This document shows, piece after piece, positions 8,185 through 16,775 of a DNA stretch of 64,000 nucleotides (position 1 is the first letter of the stretch; each line of letters starts with the position of its first letter). The stretch spans positions 57,377-121,376 of the forward strand of contig NZ_BCYO01000012.1 of the NCBI RefSeq assembly GCF_001598235.1, in the 5' to 3' direction. The position numbers were made by a program, and so were the translations under genes. The notes below the pieces were generated by a model that was not told where the DNA came from, made no database searches, and saw only the letters and a list, made by a program, of their open reading frames with translations. The DNA is from Polaromonas jejuensis NBRC 106434 (GTDB lineage Bacteria > Pseudomonadota > Gammaproteobacteria > Burkholderiales > Burkholderiaceae_C).

Positions 8185-8739
8185 ATGCCTCCGTACAGCG
8201 AAGATGGCGAACCACCCTTCCTTCGGGAGTGGATCGAAGCCGATGAATCTCTCCATGTTCTGGCGTACTCATGCATATCAATGCTTGCAGCATCTCACCA
8301 TCTCTACCTGAAGACATTTGAAAAACTGCTCCACTTTCACCTTGATGACTCGCTCAAGCCGAAATTCAAGAAGAGCTGGCTGAGTGGCTATAGAGCTTAT
8401 TTTGCGCACCACCTCGGTATTCGCTTCGAGGATTGCCCGGCCAATCTTGAAGTTCTTGAAGAAGTGGTGCTTGCAAGAAATCGAGTTCAACATCCTGAGT
8501 CCATAGCAGGCCACCGCACCCCCTATTCGAGCAGTGATCTTGGGAAACTTGCATACCCCTTTTTCGTTAATGAACGCGAGCGAGACCTGCTTGCAGATGT
8601 CGACGAAGCCGAAAGTGCTTGGTTCATGCCACCGACTATTCACGTTAGCGCAGAGAAACTTGCTACGGCAATTGAGCAGGTCGAGAAGTTCGGTGACTGG
8701 CTCGAGAATGAAATCGATAGCCGTGTGTATGGACAATAG
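8185..8739 (+). CDS. Hypothetical protein (low-GC orphan, possibly truncated)
   Basis: A 184-residue soluble protein with no family I recognise. It is rich in aromatic and acidic residues (LAYSCISMLAASHHLYLKTF, VLARNRVQHPESI), and the RNRVQHP piece recalls helical HEPN/RiboL-PSP-type hypothetical proteins. The frame is open only from a TGA at 8164, there is no ribosome site before ATG 8185, and GC is visibly lower than in neighbours, so the N-terminus may have been lost in transfer. A possible half attC site follows the stop. Confidence 0.5.
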   Translation: MPPYSEDGEPPFLREWIEADESLHVLAYSCISMLAASHHLYLKTFEKLLHFHLDDSLKPKFKKSWLSGYRAYFAHHLGIRFEDCPANLEVLEEVVLARNRVQHPESIAGHRTPYSSSDLGKLAYPFFVNERERDLLADVDEAESAWFMPPTIHVSAEKLATAIEQVEKFGDWLENEIDSRVYGQ

Positions 8740-8740
8740 A

Positions 8741-8765
8741 CGCTCAACCCATCATTCCACCGGAC
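8741..8765 (+). repeat. Possible half of an integron attC site
   Basis: Begins GCTCAAC, fitting the attC R'' core RYYYAAC, then CATCATTCCACCGGAC, text common in chromosomal-integron attC arms. The partner arm ending in GTTRRRY was not found downstream, so this would be a decayed or truncated site. Confidence 0.3.
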
Positions 8766-8946
8766 CCAGTGCAAGCGCCACCCAACTCACCTCCACTCGT
8801 GCTTGCCTGCGCCGGCAGAGGTGGCCCCGCACATTGGAACAGCGACCAAGGCGATGCGTACCCGCCTGAAGGATTGCCGCGACGCAGTACCGGTGGCGCC
8901 GATCAGGCGCCGGCGCTTGACCTCATTGCCCACCAAGGAGTCGCCC

Positions 8947-9081
8947 ATGCGGAAACTCGGCACATGCCTCTGGTTCGACCATCAGGCCGAGGACGCGGCG
9001 GCGTTTTACGTCAGCCTGTTCCCGAACTCCGGCATCGTCGACGCCAAGTATTGCCTTGAAGGCGCGCCGCGACCGGCCGGA
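8947..9081 (+). pseudogene. VOC/glyoxalase (PhnB-like) gene, 5' stub
   Basis: Starts MRKLGTCLWFDHQAEDAAAF and runs YVSLFPNSGIVDAKY, the first strand-helix unit of PhnB-like VOC proteins, after GGAG at about 8937. The family is normally 130-160 residues, but here the sequence turns after about 40 residues into the end of a transposase in the same frame, leaving a fused 105-residue frame that stops at 9261. Interpreted as a glyoxalase-fold gene cut by an insertion sequence whose remainder was lost. Confidence 0.6.
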
Positions 9082-9285
9082 TTGGTGCTGTGCTCAGCCG
9101 GTTACAACATCCGATGGCTGCTGCGTGCCATCACCCGCCTGGGGCTCAAGGGCCTGTTATTGCGCCTGTTGGCGCTGCGCGTGACGCTCTCCCGCATCAT
9201 CCAATCGGCCGGCGTTACGCGCTTCGCGCACTCGTCGCGCGTGACTGGCGCAGCAGGATGAATTTTGCAGGGCGGACTCGTTGGC
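9082..9285 (+). mobile_element. IS5-family transposase 3' remnant
   Basis: The frame encodes LVLCSAGYNIRWLLRAITRL then a leucine-rich tail and stop at 9261, matching the C-terminal end of IS5-type DDE transposases (SAGYNIRWLLRAI). After the stop, TTTTGCAGGGCGGACTC resembles the IS right end. The catalytic domain is absent. The remnant is fused to the VOC stub. Confidence 0.6.
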
Positions 9286-9321
9286 TTCAGGGCTCCCACC
9301 CATACAGGACGGGCGAATGCA

Positions 9322-9338
9322 GCTATTGTTTTTATAGC
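9322..9338. repeat. 17-nt intergenic hairpin GCTAT-N7-ATAGC
   Basis: GCTATTGTTTTTATAGC, 5 bp after it the 3' end of the MscS gene begins on the other strand. Confidence 0.7.
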
Positions 9339-9342
9339 CACA

Positions 9343-10158
9343 TCAAACCGGGTACACCTTCACCGGCCGCGTCGCCACCGGGAAGCCGGCCGCGCCCAGG
9401 GTGTCGGCAATGGCCTTGTTGGTGTCGAAATAGACCTGCCAGTAATGGTTGGTGTGGCAATAGGGACGCACGGCGAGCTTGGGGCCGAATTCGTTGAACT
9501 CCAGAATCTCGACATCCACCGCCGGATCCTTGCTGATGTTGGCGACCCCGGAGACCGACTCCTTGAGCAGCGCGATGGCCTTGTGCACGTCGGCGCTGCC
9601 AGCCAATTGCGCAACCAGTTCGACGCGGCGATAGGGATGGGCGGTGTAGTTCTTGATGTCGCCACCCATGATCTTGGCGTTGCCGACGATGGTCCTGACG
9701 TTGTCCGGCGTGTTGATGGTGCTTCCAAACAGGCCAATCTCCAGCACCGTGCCTTCAACTCCCCCGGCAGTGACATAGTCGCCGACCAGATAGGGACGCA
9801 GCACCAGCAGGAAAATGCCGGAGGCAAAATTGCCGAGCAAACCGCTCCAGGCGGCGCCAATGGCCACGCCCGCACCGGCGACCAGGGCCGCAAAGCTGGT
9901 GGTTTCCACACCAAAATAGCCCAGGATGGCAACGACAAGAATGATGTTCAATGCAACAGTGATGAAGCTGACCAGATAGCGTTGCACCGTCGGGTCGATT
10001 TCCTGCCGGGTCATTCCCGCCCCTACCAGGCGGGTCACCAGCCCTATGAGCCAGCGGCCCACGATGAAAACGACAATCGCGCCAAGCGCCTTGAGGCCAA
10101 AGGCCACCAGAATGGGCTGGGCCTGATCCACCCAGCTGCCTATTTTTGCGGTATTCAT
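9343..10158 (-). CDS. Small-conductance mechanosensitive channel (MscS family)
   Basis: A 271-residue membrane protein with three hydrophobic helices in the first 120 residues; the third, pore-lining helix has the Gly/Ala pattern AGVAIGAAWSGLLGNFASG typical of MscS. The beta domain follows (VGDYVTAGGVEGTVLEIG, then NAKIMGG) and an alpha/beta C-terminus. It opens under membrane tension to release solutes in osmotic downshock. Start 10158 is preferred over ATG 10164 because GGGAGG would overlap the first ATG but sits 6 bp before the second. Confidence 0.92.
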   Translation of the reverse strand: MNTAKIGSWVDQAQPILVAFGLKALGAIVVFIVGRWLIGLVTRLVGAGMTRQEIDPTVQRYLVSFITVALNIILVVAILGYFGVETTSFAALVAGAGVAIGAAWSGLLGNFASGIFLLVLRPYLVGDYVTAGGVEGTVLEIGLFGSTINTPDNVRTIVGNAKIMGGDIKNYTAHPYRRVELVAQLAGSADVHKAIALLKESVSGVANISKDPAVDVEILEFNEFGPKLAVRPYCHTNHYWQVYFDTNKAIADTLGAAGFPVATRPVKVYPV

Positions 10159-10376
10159 GAACATCCTCCCTTTTTACTGCAGACAAATCTATGCACATTA
10201 GGAACCCGCCAGCGGTCTGTAAACCGCGTGCAACGCAAAGCCCTGGATCACCCGCGAACCAGAGCGCTGGCCAGGCCCCGGTCAGCGCCAATAGCCCTCT
10301 GGGGCGCGCCCATGACCACGAGCGGATCGACGCCCGGCGACGACACCGGGCTACAACAGGCGCCGCCCGTTCGAGC

Positions 10377-10982
10377 TTACGACTCCCTGCTGGCAAGCGC
10401 CTTCTCTATGCGCCTATCCGGCACCAGCCACATCAGCGCCACAAAGACGTAGCACCCCTGGGACACCCAGTGCGACCAGAACGCCGTGGCAATACCCGCC
10501 AGGTAAAGGACGGGAGATACCTTGCCCTTCCAGTCGCTGCCGACTGCCTTCCTCAAGAGGGAGTCACGCCCTTGCGACGTAATGATGATTTGCTGCAGTA
10601 TCCAGTAGGCGATCGCCGCCATCAACAACACGACACCATAGATGGCGGAGGGTACGGCGGCAAAATGGTTCTCCCCCACCCAGCCTGTCGCAAAGGGAAA
10701 CAGCGACAGCCAGAACAACAGGTACAGGTTGGCCCACAGCATGGGCCCGGTCACCGTATGAACGGCATTCAGCATGTGGTGGTGGTTGTTCCAGTAGATG
10801 CCGACGTAGACAAAGCTCAGCACATAGCTTAGAAACACCGGGCCCAGGGGCGCCAGCGCGTCCAGGCTCTCGCCATGCGGCACCTTCAACTCCAGCACCA
10901 TGATGGTAATGATGATGGCGATCACGCCATCGCTGAACGCCTCAATCCTGCCTTTGCTCATTCCAGCCGCACCTGTCGTCAT
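10377..10982 (-). CDS. TMEM175-type potassium channel family protein (DUF1211)
   Basis: A 201-residue inner-membrane protein with about six hydrophobic helices. The N-terminus MSKGRIEAFSDGVIAIIITI contains the RxxxFSD motif that defines bacterial TMEM175 homologues, which form tetrameric potassium-leak channels. Start 10982 has GGAGG 7 bp upstream (GGAGGTTGGCATG); the longer upstream frame lacks protein-like character. The gene ends in KALASRES. Confidence 0.88.
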   Translation of the reverse strand: MTTGAAGMSKGRIEAFSDGVIAIIITIMVLELKVPHGESLDALAPLGPVFLSYVLSFVYVGIYWNNHHHMLNAVHTVTGPMLWANLYLLFWLSLFPFATGWVGENHFAAVPSAIYGVVLLMAAIAYWILQQIIITSQGRDSLLRKAVGSDWKGKVSPVLYLAGIATAFWSHWVSQGCYVFVALMWLVPDRRIEKALASRES

Positions 10983-11061
10983 GCCAACCTCCGCGGCCCA
11001 GAGATTGCTACGGTGACCGGCAAAAAGCAAGGCCGCGCGGCGCTGCGTTGCAGGCCGGCCA

Positions 11062-11628
11062 CTATTCCTGTGCCATGCGCACCATACGCTCGCTTTTCCA
11101 GTACACATCGTCGCCGCCGTTCATGCGGTTGAGCACGCGCGACAGCACGAACAGCAAATCGCTCAGGCGATTCAGGTACTGGCGCGGTGCATCCTTGATC
11201 TGCTCGGCCGCACCCAGCGCCACCACGGCGCGTTCGGCGCGGCGCGCCACGGTGCGGCACACATGCGCCAGCGAGGCGGCGCGCGAGCCGGCCGGCAAAA
11301 TGAATTCCGCCAGGCGCGGCAGCTGGGCGTTGTGTTCCGCCAGCGCTGCATCGAGCTGCGCCACGGCTTCCGGCTTGATCAGCTCATAGCCCGGAATCGA
11401 CAGCTCTCCGCCCAGGTTGAAGAGCTGGTGCTGCACCTCCACCAGCAGCTCGCGCACGCCCGCGGGCAGCTCTTCGCAGAGCAGCACGCCGATATGCGAG
11501 TTCAGTTCATCGACATCGCCCATGGCATGCACCCGCAGGCTGTCCTTGGAAACGCGGGTGTTGTCACCCAGTCCGGTGGTGCCGTTGTCGCCGGTGCGCG
11601 TGGCAATCTGTGAAAGTCTGTTGGCCAT
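11062..11628 (-). CDS. Cob(I)alamin adenosyltransferase (PduO type)
   Basis: A 188-residue cytosolic enzyme that transfers the adenosyl group of ATP to cob(I)alamin or cobinamide to make coenzyme B12. N-terminal TRTGDNGTTGLGDNTR binds ATP, and C-terminal VARRAERAVVAL plus YLNRLSDLLFVL are PduO/MMAB hallmarks. Length fits the family. ATG 11628 fits the conserved N-terminus; upstream codons are not conserved-looking. No other cobalamin genes are adjacent. Confidence 0.93.
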   Translation of the reverse strand: MANRLSQIATRTGDNGTTGLGDNTRVSKDSLRVHAMGDVDELNSHIGVLLCEELPAGVRELLVEVQHQLFNLGGELSIPGYELIKPEAVAQLDAALAEHNAQLPRLAEFILPAGSRAASLAHVCRTVARRAERAVVALGAAEQIKDAPRQYLNRLSDLLFVLSRVLNRMNGGDDVYWKSERMVRMAQE

Positions 11629-11850
11629 GGTGTTGAAGTGCGCTGGGCGCAATGGGTTGGGTTAATCAATGGCCTTGCCGACGCGCCGGGTGCATCAAAC
11701 CTGTGTAAACCTGCGCGGGCGTTACGCCAGGCAAAGAAATGTTTCGTCGTAGGCCCTCATGTGAGTGAGGAAACACCCTGCAAAACTGCTGGCAGATGGC
11801 CGCCTGATGAGTTGCAATGGGCGCCTTGTTCAAACTTGAGAGACCTCCGC

Positions 11851-12234
11851 ATGCGCGTACTGATGACCGTGAAAAAACATTCTATTCCGAACCTTGAAGT
11901 ACGCAGTGCGGTGCTTTTTGCCGCTCTGGTGGTGGCGGGCGGCATCATGAGCGCCAGGGCCCAGACCCCCGCCACCGCGACCGCCAGCCCCCCGCGTCCA
12001 GCCGCCCAGCTGACGTCCGCAGGCACAACAGATGCCATCCCTCACAACCGGACCACCGCCAAGGATCTGGACGCCGCCTTCGACCGGGCCGATACCAACC
12101 ACGACGGCAAACTGAGCCGCCAGGAGGCCGAGCATTTCCCGGCCCTGGCGCCGCACTTCGACGAGTTCGACACAAACCACAAGGGCTTTCTCTCGCGCGA
12201 GGACTTCCATCGGGCCGCAGGCTCCGGCTTCTGA
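11851..12234 (+). CDS. Exported EF-hand calcium-binding protein
   Basis: A 127-residue protein with a signal-type segment (SAVLFAALVVAGGIMSARAQ, cleavage after ARAQ), a Pro/Ala/Thr linker and two EF-hand loops. The first, DTNHDGKLSRQE, is complete; the second, DTNHKGFLSRED, has Lys instead of Asp at position 5 and probably binds weakly. Likely a periplasmic calcium sensor or buffer. The start is uncertain: ATG 11863 is also possible and neither has a strong ribosome site. Confidence 0.75.
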   Translation: MRVLMTVKKHSIPNLEVRSAVLFAALVVAGGIMSARAQTPATATASPPRPAAQLTSAGTTDAIPHNRTTAKDLDAAFDRADTNHDGKLSRQEAEHFPALAPHFDEFDTNHKGFLSREDFHRAAGSGF

Positions 12235-12333
12235 AGCATCCCCTGGGCGCACGTCAGCCCCACGCCAGGCGCCGGCATCAGACGTTCAGGCACCCATACG
12301 TCGTAAACTGTGTCTCCGACCCCGGAGACACCC

Positions 12334-13755
12334 ATGAACGCACCGATTCCCCAGCACCTGATTCCCGAAATCCACCAGCGCGAGACGCCTGCGGCGCTAA
12401 TCGACGCTCTGAAGACCCGCTTTGCCGAGCGCTGCTCCACCGCCCTGGTGGTGCGTGAGCAGCACGGCCGCGACGAATCCTCGTTTGCCGCGCCGCCGCC
12501 GGCCGCGGTGATCTTTGCGGAAAGCACGGCCGACGTGGCCGATGCCGTGAAGCTGGCCAGCCAGTACAAGGTGCCTGTCATTCCGTTTGGCGTCGGCTCC
12601 TCGCTGGAAGGCCATTTGCTGGCCGTGCAGGGCGGCATCAGCATAGACGTCAGCCGCATGAACCGGGTGCTGTCCGTCAACGCCGAAGACCTGACCGTGA
12701 CGGTGCAGCCCGGCGTGACGCGCAAGCAGCTCAATGAGGAGATCAAGAGCACCGGCCTGTTCTTCCCGATTGACCCGGGTGCCGACGCGACGCTGGGCGG
12801 CATGAGCGCCACACGCGCCAGCGGCACCAACGCCGTGCGCTACGGCACCATGCGCGAAAACGTGCTGGCGCTGGAAGTGGTCCTCGCCAGCGGTGAGGTG
12901 ATACGTACCGGCACCCGGGCCAAAAAATCATCGGCCGGCTACGACCTGACGCGCCTCATGGTGGGCAGCGAAGGCACGCTGGGCGTGATCACCGAAGTCA
13001 CGGTGAAGCTCTACCCCTTGCCCGAAGCCATCTCGGCCGCGATCTGCTCCTTCCCCAGCATTGAAGCGGCGGTGCGCACCACCATCGAGGTCATTCAGGT
13101 CGGCGTGCCGATTGCCCGCGTGGAACTGATCGACGTGAACACCGTGCGCATGGTCAATGCGCACAGCAAGCTCGGCCTGCGCGAGGAACCCATGCTGCTG
13201 ATGGAATTTCACGGCACGCCCAGCAGCGTGAAGGAACAGGCCGAACTGGTCCAGGAACTGGCCAGCGGCCATGGCGGCCAGGCCTTTGAATGGGCCAGCA
13301 CGCCGGAAGAGCGCACGCGGCTCTGGACGGCGCGCCACAACGCCTACTTCGCCGCCATCCAGTCACGCCCCGGCTGCCGCGCCATTTCGACCGACACCTG
13401 CGTGCCGATTTCGCGCCTGGCCGACTGCCTGCTGGCGTCGGTGGCCGAGGTCGACGCTAGCGGCATCCCCTATTTCCTCGTCGGCCATGTGGGCGACGGC
13501 AACTTCCACTTTGGCTACCTGATCGATCCCGACAAGCCCGAGGAACGCGAAACCGCCGAAGACCTGAACCACAAGCTGGTGGCCCGCGCCCTGAGCCTGG
13601 AAGGCACTTGCACCGGCGAGCACGGCATAGGCCTGGGCAAAATGGATTTTTTGCTGAGCGAGACCGGCGACGGCGCGGTGGAAGTGATGCGCACCATCAA
13701 GCGCGCCCTCGACCCTAAGAACATCATGAACCCGGGCAAGATTTTTACGCTATAA
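12334..13755 (+). CDS. FAD-linked D-lactate dehydrogenase / glycolate oxidase GlcD type
   Basis: A 473-residue flavoenzyme. The PCMH-type FAD-binding domain (VIPFGVGSSLEGHL near 90, then IDPGADATLGGMSATRASGT near 150) is followed by the FAD-oxidase C domain with VGHVGDGNFHFGYLIDP near 385 and GTCTGEHGIGLGKMD near 430, the pattern of LDHD-type D-lactate dehydrogenases. It oxidises D-2-hydroxyacids and passes electrons to a membrane or soluble acceptor. ATG 12334 has CGGAGA 7 bp upstream. A terminator hairpin follows at 13831. Confidence 0.88.
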   Translation: MNAPIPQHLIPEIHQRETPAALIDALKTRFAERCSTALVVREQHGRDESSFAAPPPAAVIFAESTADVADAVKLASQYKVPVIPFGVGSSLEGHLLAVQGGISIDVSRMNRVLSVNAEDLTVTVQPGVTRKQLNEEIKSTGLFFPIDPGADATLGGMSATRASGTNAVRYGTMRENVLALEVVLASGEVIRTGTRAKKSSAGYDLTRLMVGSEGTLGVITEVTVKLYPLPEAISAAICSFPSIEAAVRTTIEVIQVGVPIARVELIDVNTVRMVNAHSKLGLREEPMLLMEFHGTPSSVKEQAELVQELASGHGGQAFEWASTPEERTRLWTARHNAYFAAIQSRPGCRAISTDTCVPISRLADCLLASVAEVDASGIPYFLVGHVGDGNFHFGYLIDPDKPEERETAEDLNHKLVARALSLEGTCTGEHGIGLGKMDFLLSETGDGAVEVMRTIKRALDPKNIMNPGKIFTL

Positions 13756-13830
13756 GCCTGCCCTGCCCCTTCTGAGCGTTCTGAGCGCACCTGTCCAGGC
13801 TTGCGCCGGGCATGGCGGAGGGCATGAAAG

Positions 13831-13853
13831 AGCCTCCCATCGGGAGGCTTTTC
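13831..13853. terminator. Bidirectional intrinsic terminator
   Basis: AGCCTCCC and GGGAGGCT form an 8-bp stem with a 3-nt loop, followed by TTTTC on the plus strand and preceded by GAAAG. It lies between the convergent D-lactate dehydrogenase and parB genes. Confidence 0.85.
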
Positions 13854-13875
13854 TGTGTTCAGGCGCCAGCGGTCT

Positions 13876-14805
13876 TCAGCCGCGCAGCCGCTCTATCAGC
13901 CCATTGAGTTCGTCCATGGACGAGAACTGGATCGCCACCTCGCCCATGTCTTCGCGCCGGCCATTGCGTTTGACCTGCTTTTTGACGCGCACTTCCACCT
14001 CGGCCATCAGCAGGTCGGCCAGCTCTTCTTCGACGCGGCGGGTGTCGCGCGACTTTTCCTTGGCGACCTTTTGCGGCTTCAGCGAGAACTCGGCGCTGAG
14101 CTTTTTGACCAGGCTTTCGGCCTCGCGCACCGACATTTTCTTGGCGCTGATCTGGTTGGCCGCGGTGATTTGCGTGGCGCGGTCCAGGGTCAGCAGGGCG
14201 CGCGCATGGCCCATGTCCAGGTCGCCGGCCATCAGCATGGTCTGCACCGGGTCGGCCAGATTCAGCAGGCGCAGCAGGTTGGAGGCGGCGCTGCGCGAGC
14301 GCCCCACGGCCTGCGCAGCAAGTTCGTGAGTGAGCCCGAACTCTCTCACCAGCCGTTGCAAACCATGGGCCTCTTCCAGCGGGTTGAGGTCCTCGCGCTG
14401 GATGTTTTCAATCAGGGCCATGGCCGCGGCCGACTCGTCGGGCACGTCGCGCACCAGCACCGGCACGCTGTCCAGGCCGGCAATTTTGGCGGCACGGAAG
14501 CGGCGCTCTCCGGCAATGATCTCGTACTTGCCGTCATGGGCCCCGTGGTTCAGGCGCCGCACCAGTATGGGCTGCATGATGCCCTGCATCTTGATGGATT
14601 CGGCCAGCTCGTAGAGCGCGCCCTCGTCCATGCGGGTACGCGGCTGGTACTGGCCGGCCACCATATCGGCCAATCGCAGCGAGGCCGGCAGCCCCGGGCT
14701 GGTGGCGCTGCTGTTGGCGTTGTCCGCGTCCGCTGATTCGCTGACTTTGGGACCGAGCAGGGCTTCCAGCCCGCGGCCCAGGCCCTTTGGTTTTTTCGTG
14801 ACCAT
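13876..14805 (-). CDS. parB: Chromosome-partitioning protein ParB
   Basis: A 309-residue CTP-dependent DNA clamp that loads at parS and is moved by ParA. The N-terminus MVTKKPKGLGRGLEALLG is the ParA-interacting tail; QPRTRMDEGALYELAESI and the box GERRFRAAKIAGL lie in the CTP-binding domain; the helix-turn-helix LTHELAAQAVGRSRSAASN reads parS; a basic C-terminal dimer domain follows. Three perfect parS sites lie at 18.4-19.6 kb. Unusually, two hydrolase genes separate it from parA. Confidence 0.96.
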   Translation of the reverse strand: MVTKKPKGLGRGLEALLGPKVSESADADNANSSATSPGLPASLRLADMVAGQYQPRTRMDEGALYELAESIKMQGIMQPILVRRLNHGAHDGKYEIIAGERRFRAAKIAGLDSVPVLVRDVPDESAAAMALIENIQREDLNPLEEAHGLQRLVREFGLTHELAAQAVGRSRSAASNLLRLLNLADPVQTMLMAGDLDMGHARALLTLDRATQITAANQISAKKMSVREAESLVKKLSAEFSLKPQKVAKEKSRDTRRVEEELADLLMAEVEVRVKKQVKRNGRREDMGEVAIQFSSMDELNGLIERLRG

Positions 14806-14837
14806 GGTTTCCTTCTTGATATCTAATCGGTAGCTGT

Positions 14838-16097
14838 TTATTCGGCCGTGCTGCCGCCCAGCGACTGCAATACACCGCGCCACAGCGCGTCGCGTTCTTC
14901 GTAGGGCTGGGGGTTTTGCTTGCCGCTGGCGCTTTCCCAGACCGAGGTCAGCACCAGCACCAGGCCGGATGAGGGCTGCACGTAGACGGTCTGGCCGTGG
15001 ATGCCCTGCATGGCGAAACTGCGTTCGCGCAGCGGCAGCAGCCAGAACTGGTAGCCGTAGCCGAAATAAGGCGTGGCCTTGCGCGGCCGGAAAGCCGGCG
15101 GCTGGCGCGCGGGATCGGTGGCGTCGAGCAGGTAGTCGCGCGGCAGCACTTGCTGCGAGCCGGCCTTCCCGTCGTTCGCCAGCAGCAGGCCCAGACGGGC
15201 CCAGTCACGCAGGCTGGCATTGAAGCCGCCGAAGGATTGCTCCTGCCCGTCGCTGGCGAGGCGCCAGAACGCGTCGTGCTCGGCCCCCATGGGTTTCCAC
15301 AGCCACTCGGTGGTGAGCTCGGCCATGTTTTTGCCGGTGGCCGCCGTCAGCACGCGGCCCAGCACATCGGTCTCGGCGCTGGCGTAGACAAATTTTTCAC
15401 CGGGGGCCGTATGGCGCTGCGTGATGCTGCGCAGCACATCAACGGGTGAGCCGGCGCCCGCCGCACCGGCGCTGGCGCGCGCGAGCCGGGCAATGTCGTC
15501 CTGGCCGTCGTAGCGTTCGGTAAAGGTCAGGCCCGAGCTCATGCGCAGCAGCTGGCGAATACTGCTGGCGCCATAGGGGCTGCCGGCCAGCGCCTTGACG
15601 TATTTTTCCGCCGGGTCGTCGAGCGACGCGACCAGGCCCAGCGCATGCGCCTGGCCCATGAGCAGCGCGGTCACGCTCTTGGCCATGGAAAACGACAGAA
15701 AGCGTGCATCGTCCCGGCGCCCGTAGCGGTAATGCTCGGCCACGATCTCGCCGTTTTTAAGCACCAGCAGGCCGGTGGCGCGCTGGCGCTGCAGGTAGTC
15801 GGCCAGCGTGTAGCTGAGGTTGCGGTAGCGATAGGCAATGGCCGCCGGCTGGGCCGCACGCGGCAAGGGGCTGGCCGCTACCGGGCGTGACACCAGCCGG
15901 GTCTGTATGCCGGGCACCTTGTCGAGTGCCGACCAGGAGCCGACACGAAAGGGATTGCCGTACCAGGTGCCGGCCGTGCCCAATGGATAGTTGCGTGCCT
16001 TGCCAAGCAGCTCTTCGTCTGGCTCGGCGCGTGCCGACGTGCCGGCAAGCGCCAGCAACAGCAGCGCAGCGCGAAAAAGAAGCTGTCGCAGGCGCAT
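14838..16097 (-). CDS. Serine hydrolase, beta-lactamase class C family
   Basis: A 419-residue exported protein. The signal peptide is MRLRQLLFRAALLLLALAG with cleavage near ARAE. The SxxK nucleophile motif appears as SFSMAKS near residue 155, the tyrosine motif as VYASAETD near 250, and a HGQT triad near the C-terminus (GIHGQTVYV). This pattern fits esterase or 6-aminohexanoate-dimer-hydrolase-like class C proteins rather than a true beta-lactamase. Start 16097 lies 2 bp after the stop of the upstream hydrolase (TGAGGATG), so translation is probably coupled. It sits between parA and parB. Confidence 0.82.
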   Translation of the reverse strand: MRLRQLLFRAALLLLALAGTSARAEPDEELLGKARNYPLGTAGTWYGNPFRVGSWSALDKVPGIQTRLVSRPVAASPLPRAAQPAAIAYRYRNLSYTLADYLQRQRATGLLVLKNGEIVAEHYRYGRRDDARFLSFSMAKSVTALLMGQAHALGLVASLDDPAEKYVKALAGSPYGASSIRQLLRMSSGLTFTERYDGQDDIARLARASAGAAGAGSPVDVLRSITQRHTAPGEKFVYASAETDVLGRVLTAATGKNMAELTTEWLWKPMGAEHDAFWRLASDGQEQSFGGFNASLRDWARLGLLLANDGKAGSQQVLPRDYLLDATDPARQPPAFRPRKATPYFGYGYQFWLLPLRERSFAMQGIHGQTVYVQPSSGLVLVLTSVWESASGKQNPQPYEERDALWRGVLQSLGGSTAE

Positions 16098-16099
16098 CC

Positions 16100-16678
16100 T
16101 CAAACCGTCTGTGTGGTGGCCGCCACCGGCAGGCCTTGCAGGCGCTGCAGATGGGCGTGCGCCTCGGGCCAGTCGCCCAGGCCGCTCTCGGCATTGAGGT
16201 GGCCGCGCAGGCCGGCATCGACCGGTTCCGCGCCCCAGGCGCTGGCAAACTGCAGCGCCCGCTCCGGCGCGCAAAAGGGGTCGTCACCGCTGGTGAAGAG
16301 CACGCTTTTGAAGGGCAGCGCCTGCAAGGGGACCGGCGACCAGCTGGGCAGTAGGGGGCGCACATCTTCACGCTCCACATCGGGCGGCGCCACCAGCAGC
16401 GCGCCCTTGACACGGTGGGTATTTCTGGAATGTGCCGCCCAGGCCGCCACATGCACGCAGCCCAGGCTGTGGGCGACCAGCACGGCGGGTTCGTCGCAGG
16501 ACAGCAGCACGTCTTCCAGCCGCGCAATCCAGTCGCCACGCAGCGGCCGCAGCCAGTCGTGCTGCTCCACACGCGTGTAGCCATGGGCGTGCTCCCAGCG
16601 GCTTTGCCAGTGCCCGGGGCCGCTGTTTTGCCAGCCGGGAAGAATCAGGACGTTGCGGGCTTTCATGCGTTCGGTCAA
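16100..16678 (-). CDS. RBBP9/YdeN-family serine hydrolase
   Basis: A 192-residue compact alpha/beta hydrolase. NVLILPGWQNSGPGHWQSRW at the N-terminus, the nucleophile elbow VAHSLGC, the acidic segment SGDDPFC and histidine in RGHLNAESGLGDWP are diagnostic of the RBBP9/YdeN family. Cellular substrate unknown. ATG 16666 is an alternative start. Located between parA and the class C hydrolase, all on one strand. Confidence 0.88.
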   Translation of the reverse strand: MTERMKARNVLILPGWQNSGPGHWQSRWEHAHGYTRVEQHDWLRPLRGDWIARLEDVLLSCDEPAVLVAHSLGCVHVAAWAAHSRNTHRVKGALLVAPPDVEREDVRPLLPSWSPVPLQALPFKSVLFTSGDDPFCAPERALQFASAWGAEPVDAGLRGHLNAESGLGDWPEAHAHLQRLQGLPVAATTQTV

Positions 16679-16702
16679 TCAGGTCACTGGCGAGCCGGTT
16701 TC

Positions 16703-16719
16703 GCTATGTTTTTGATAGC
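16703..16719. repeat. 17-nt intergenic hairpin GCTAT-N7-ATAGC
   Basis: GCTATGTTTTTGATAGC, between parA and the RBBP9-like gene. Confidence 0.7.
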
Positions 16720-16775
16720 TAGATACGCTCATGAAATAAGGGCTGGATGGTGATTTCATCAATAAAACTGCCGGC

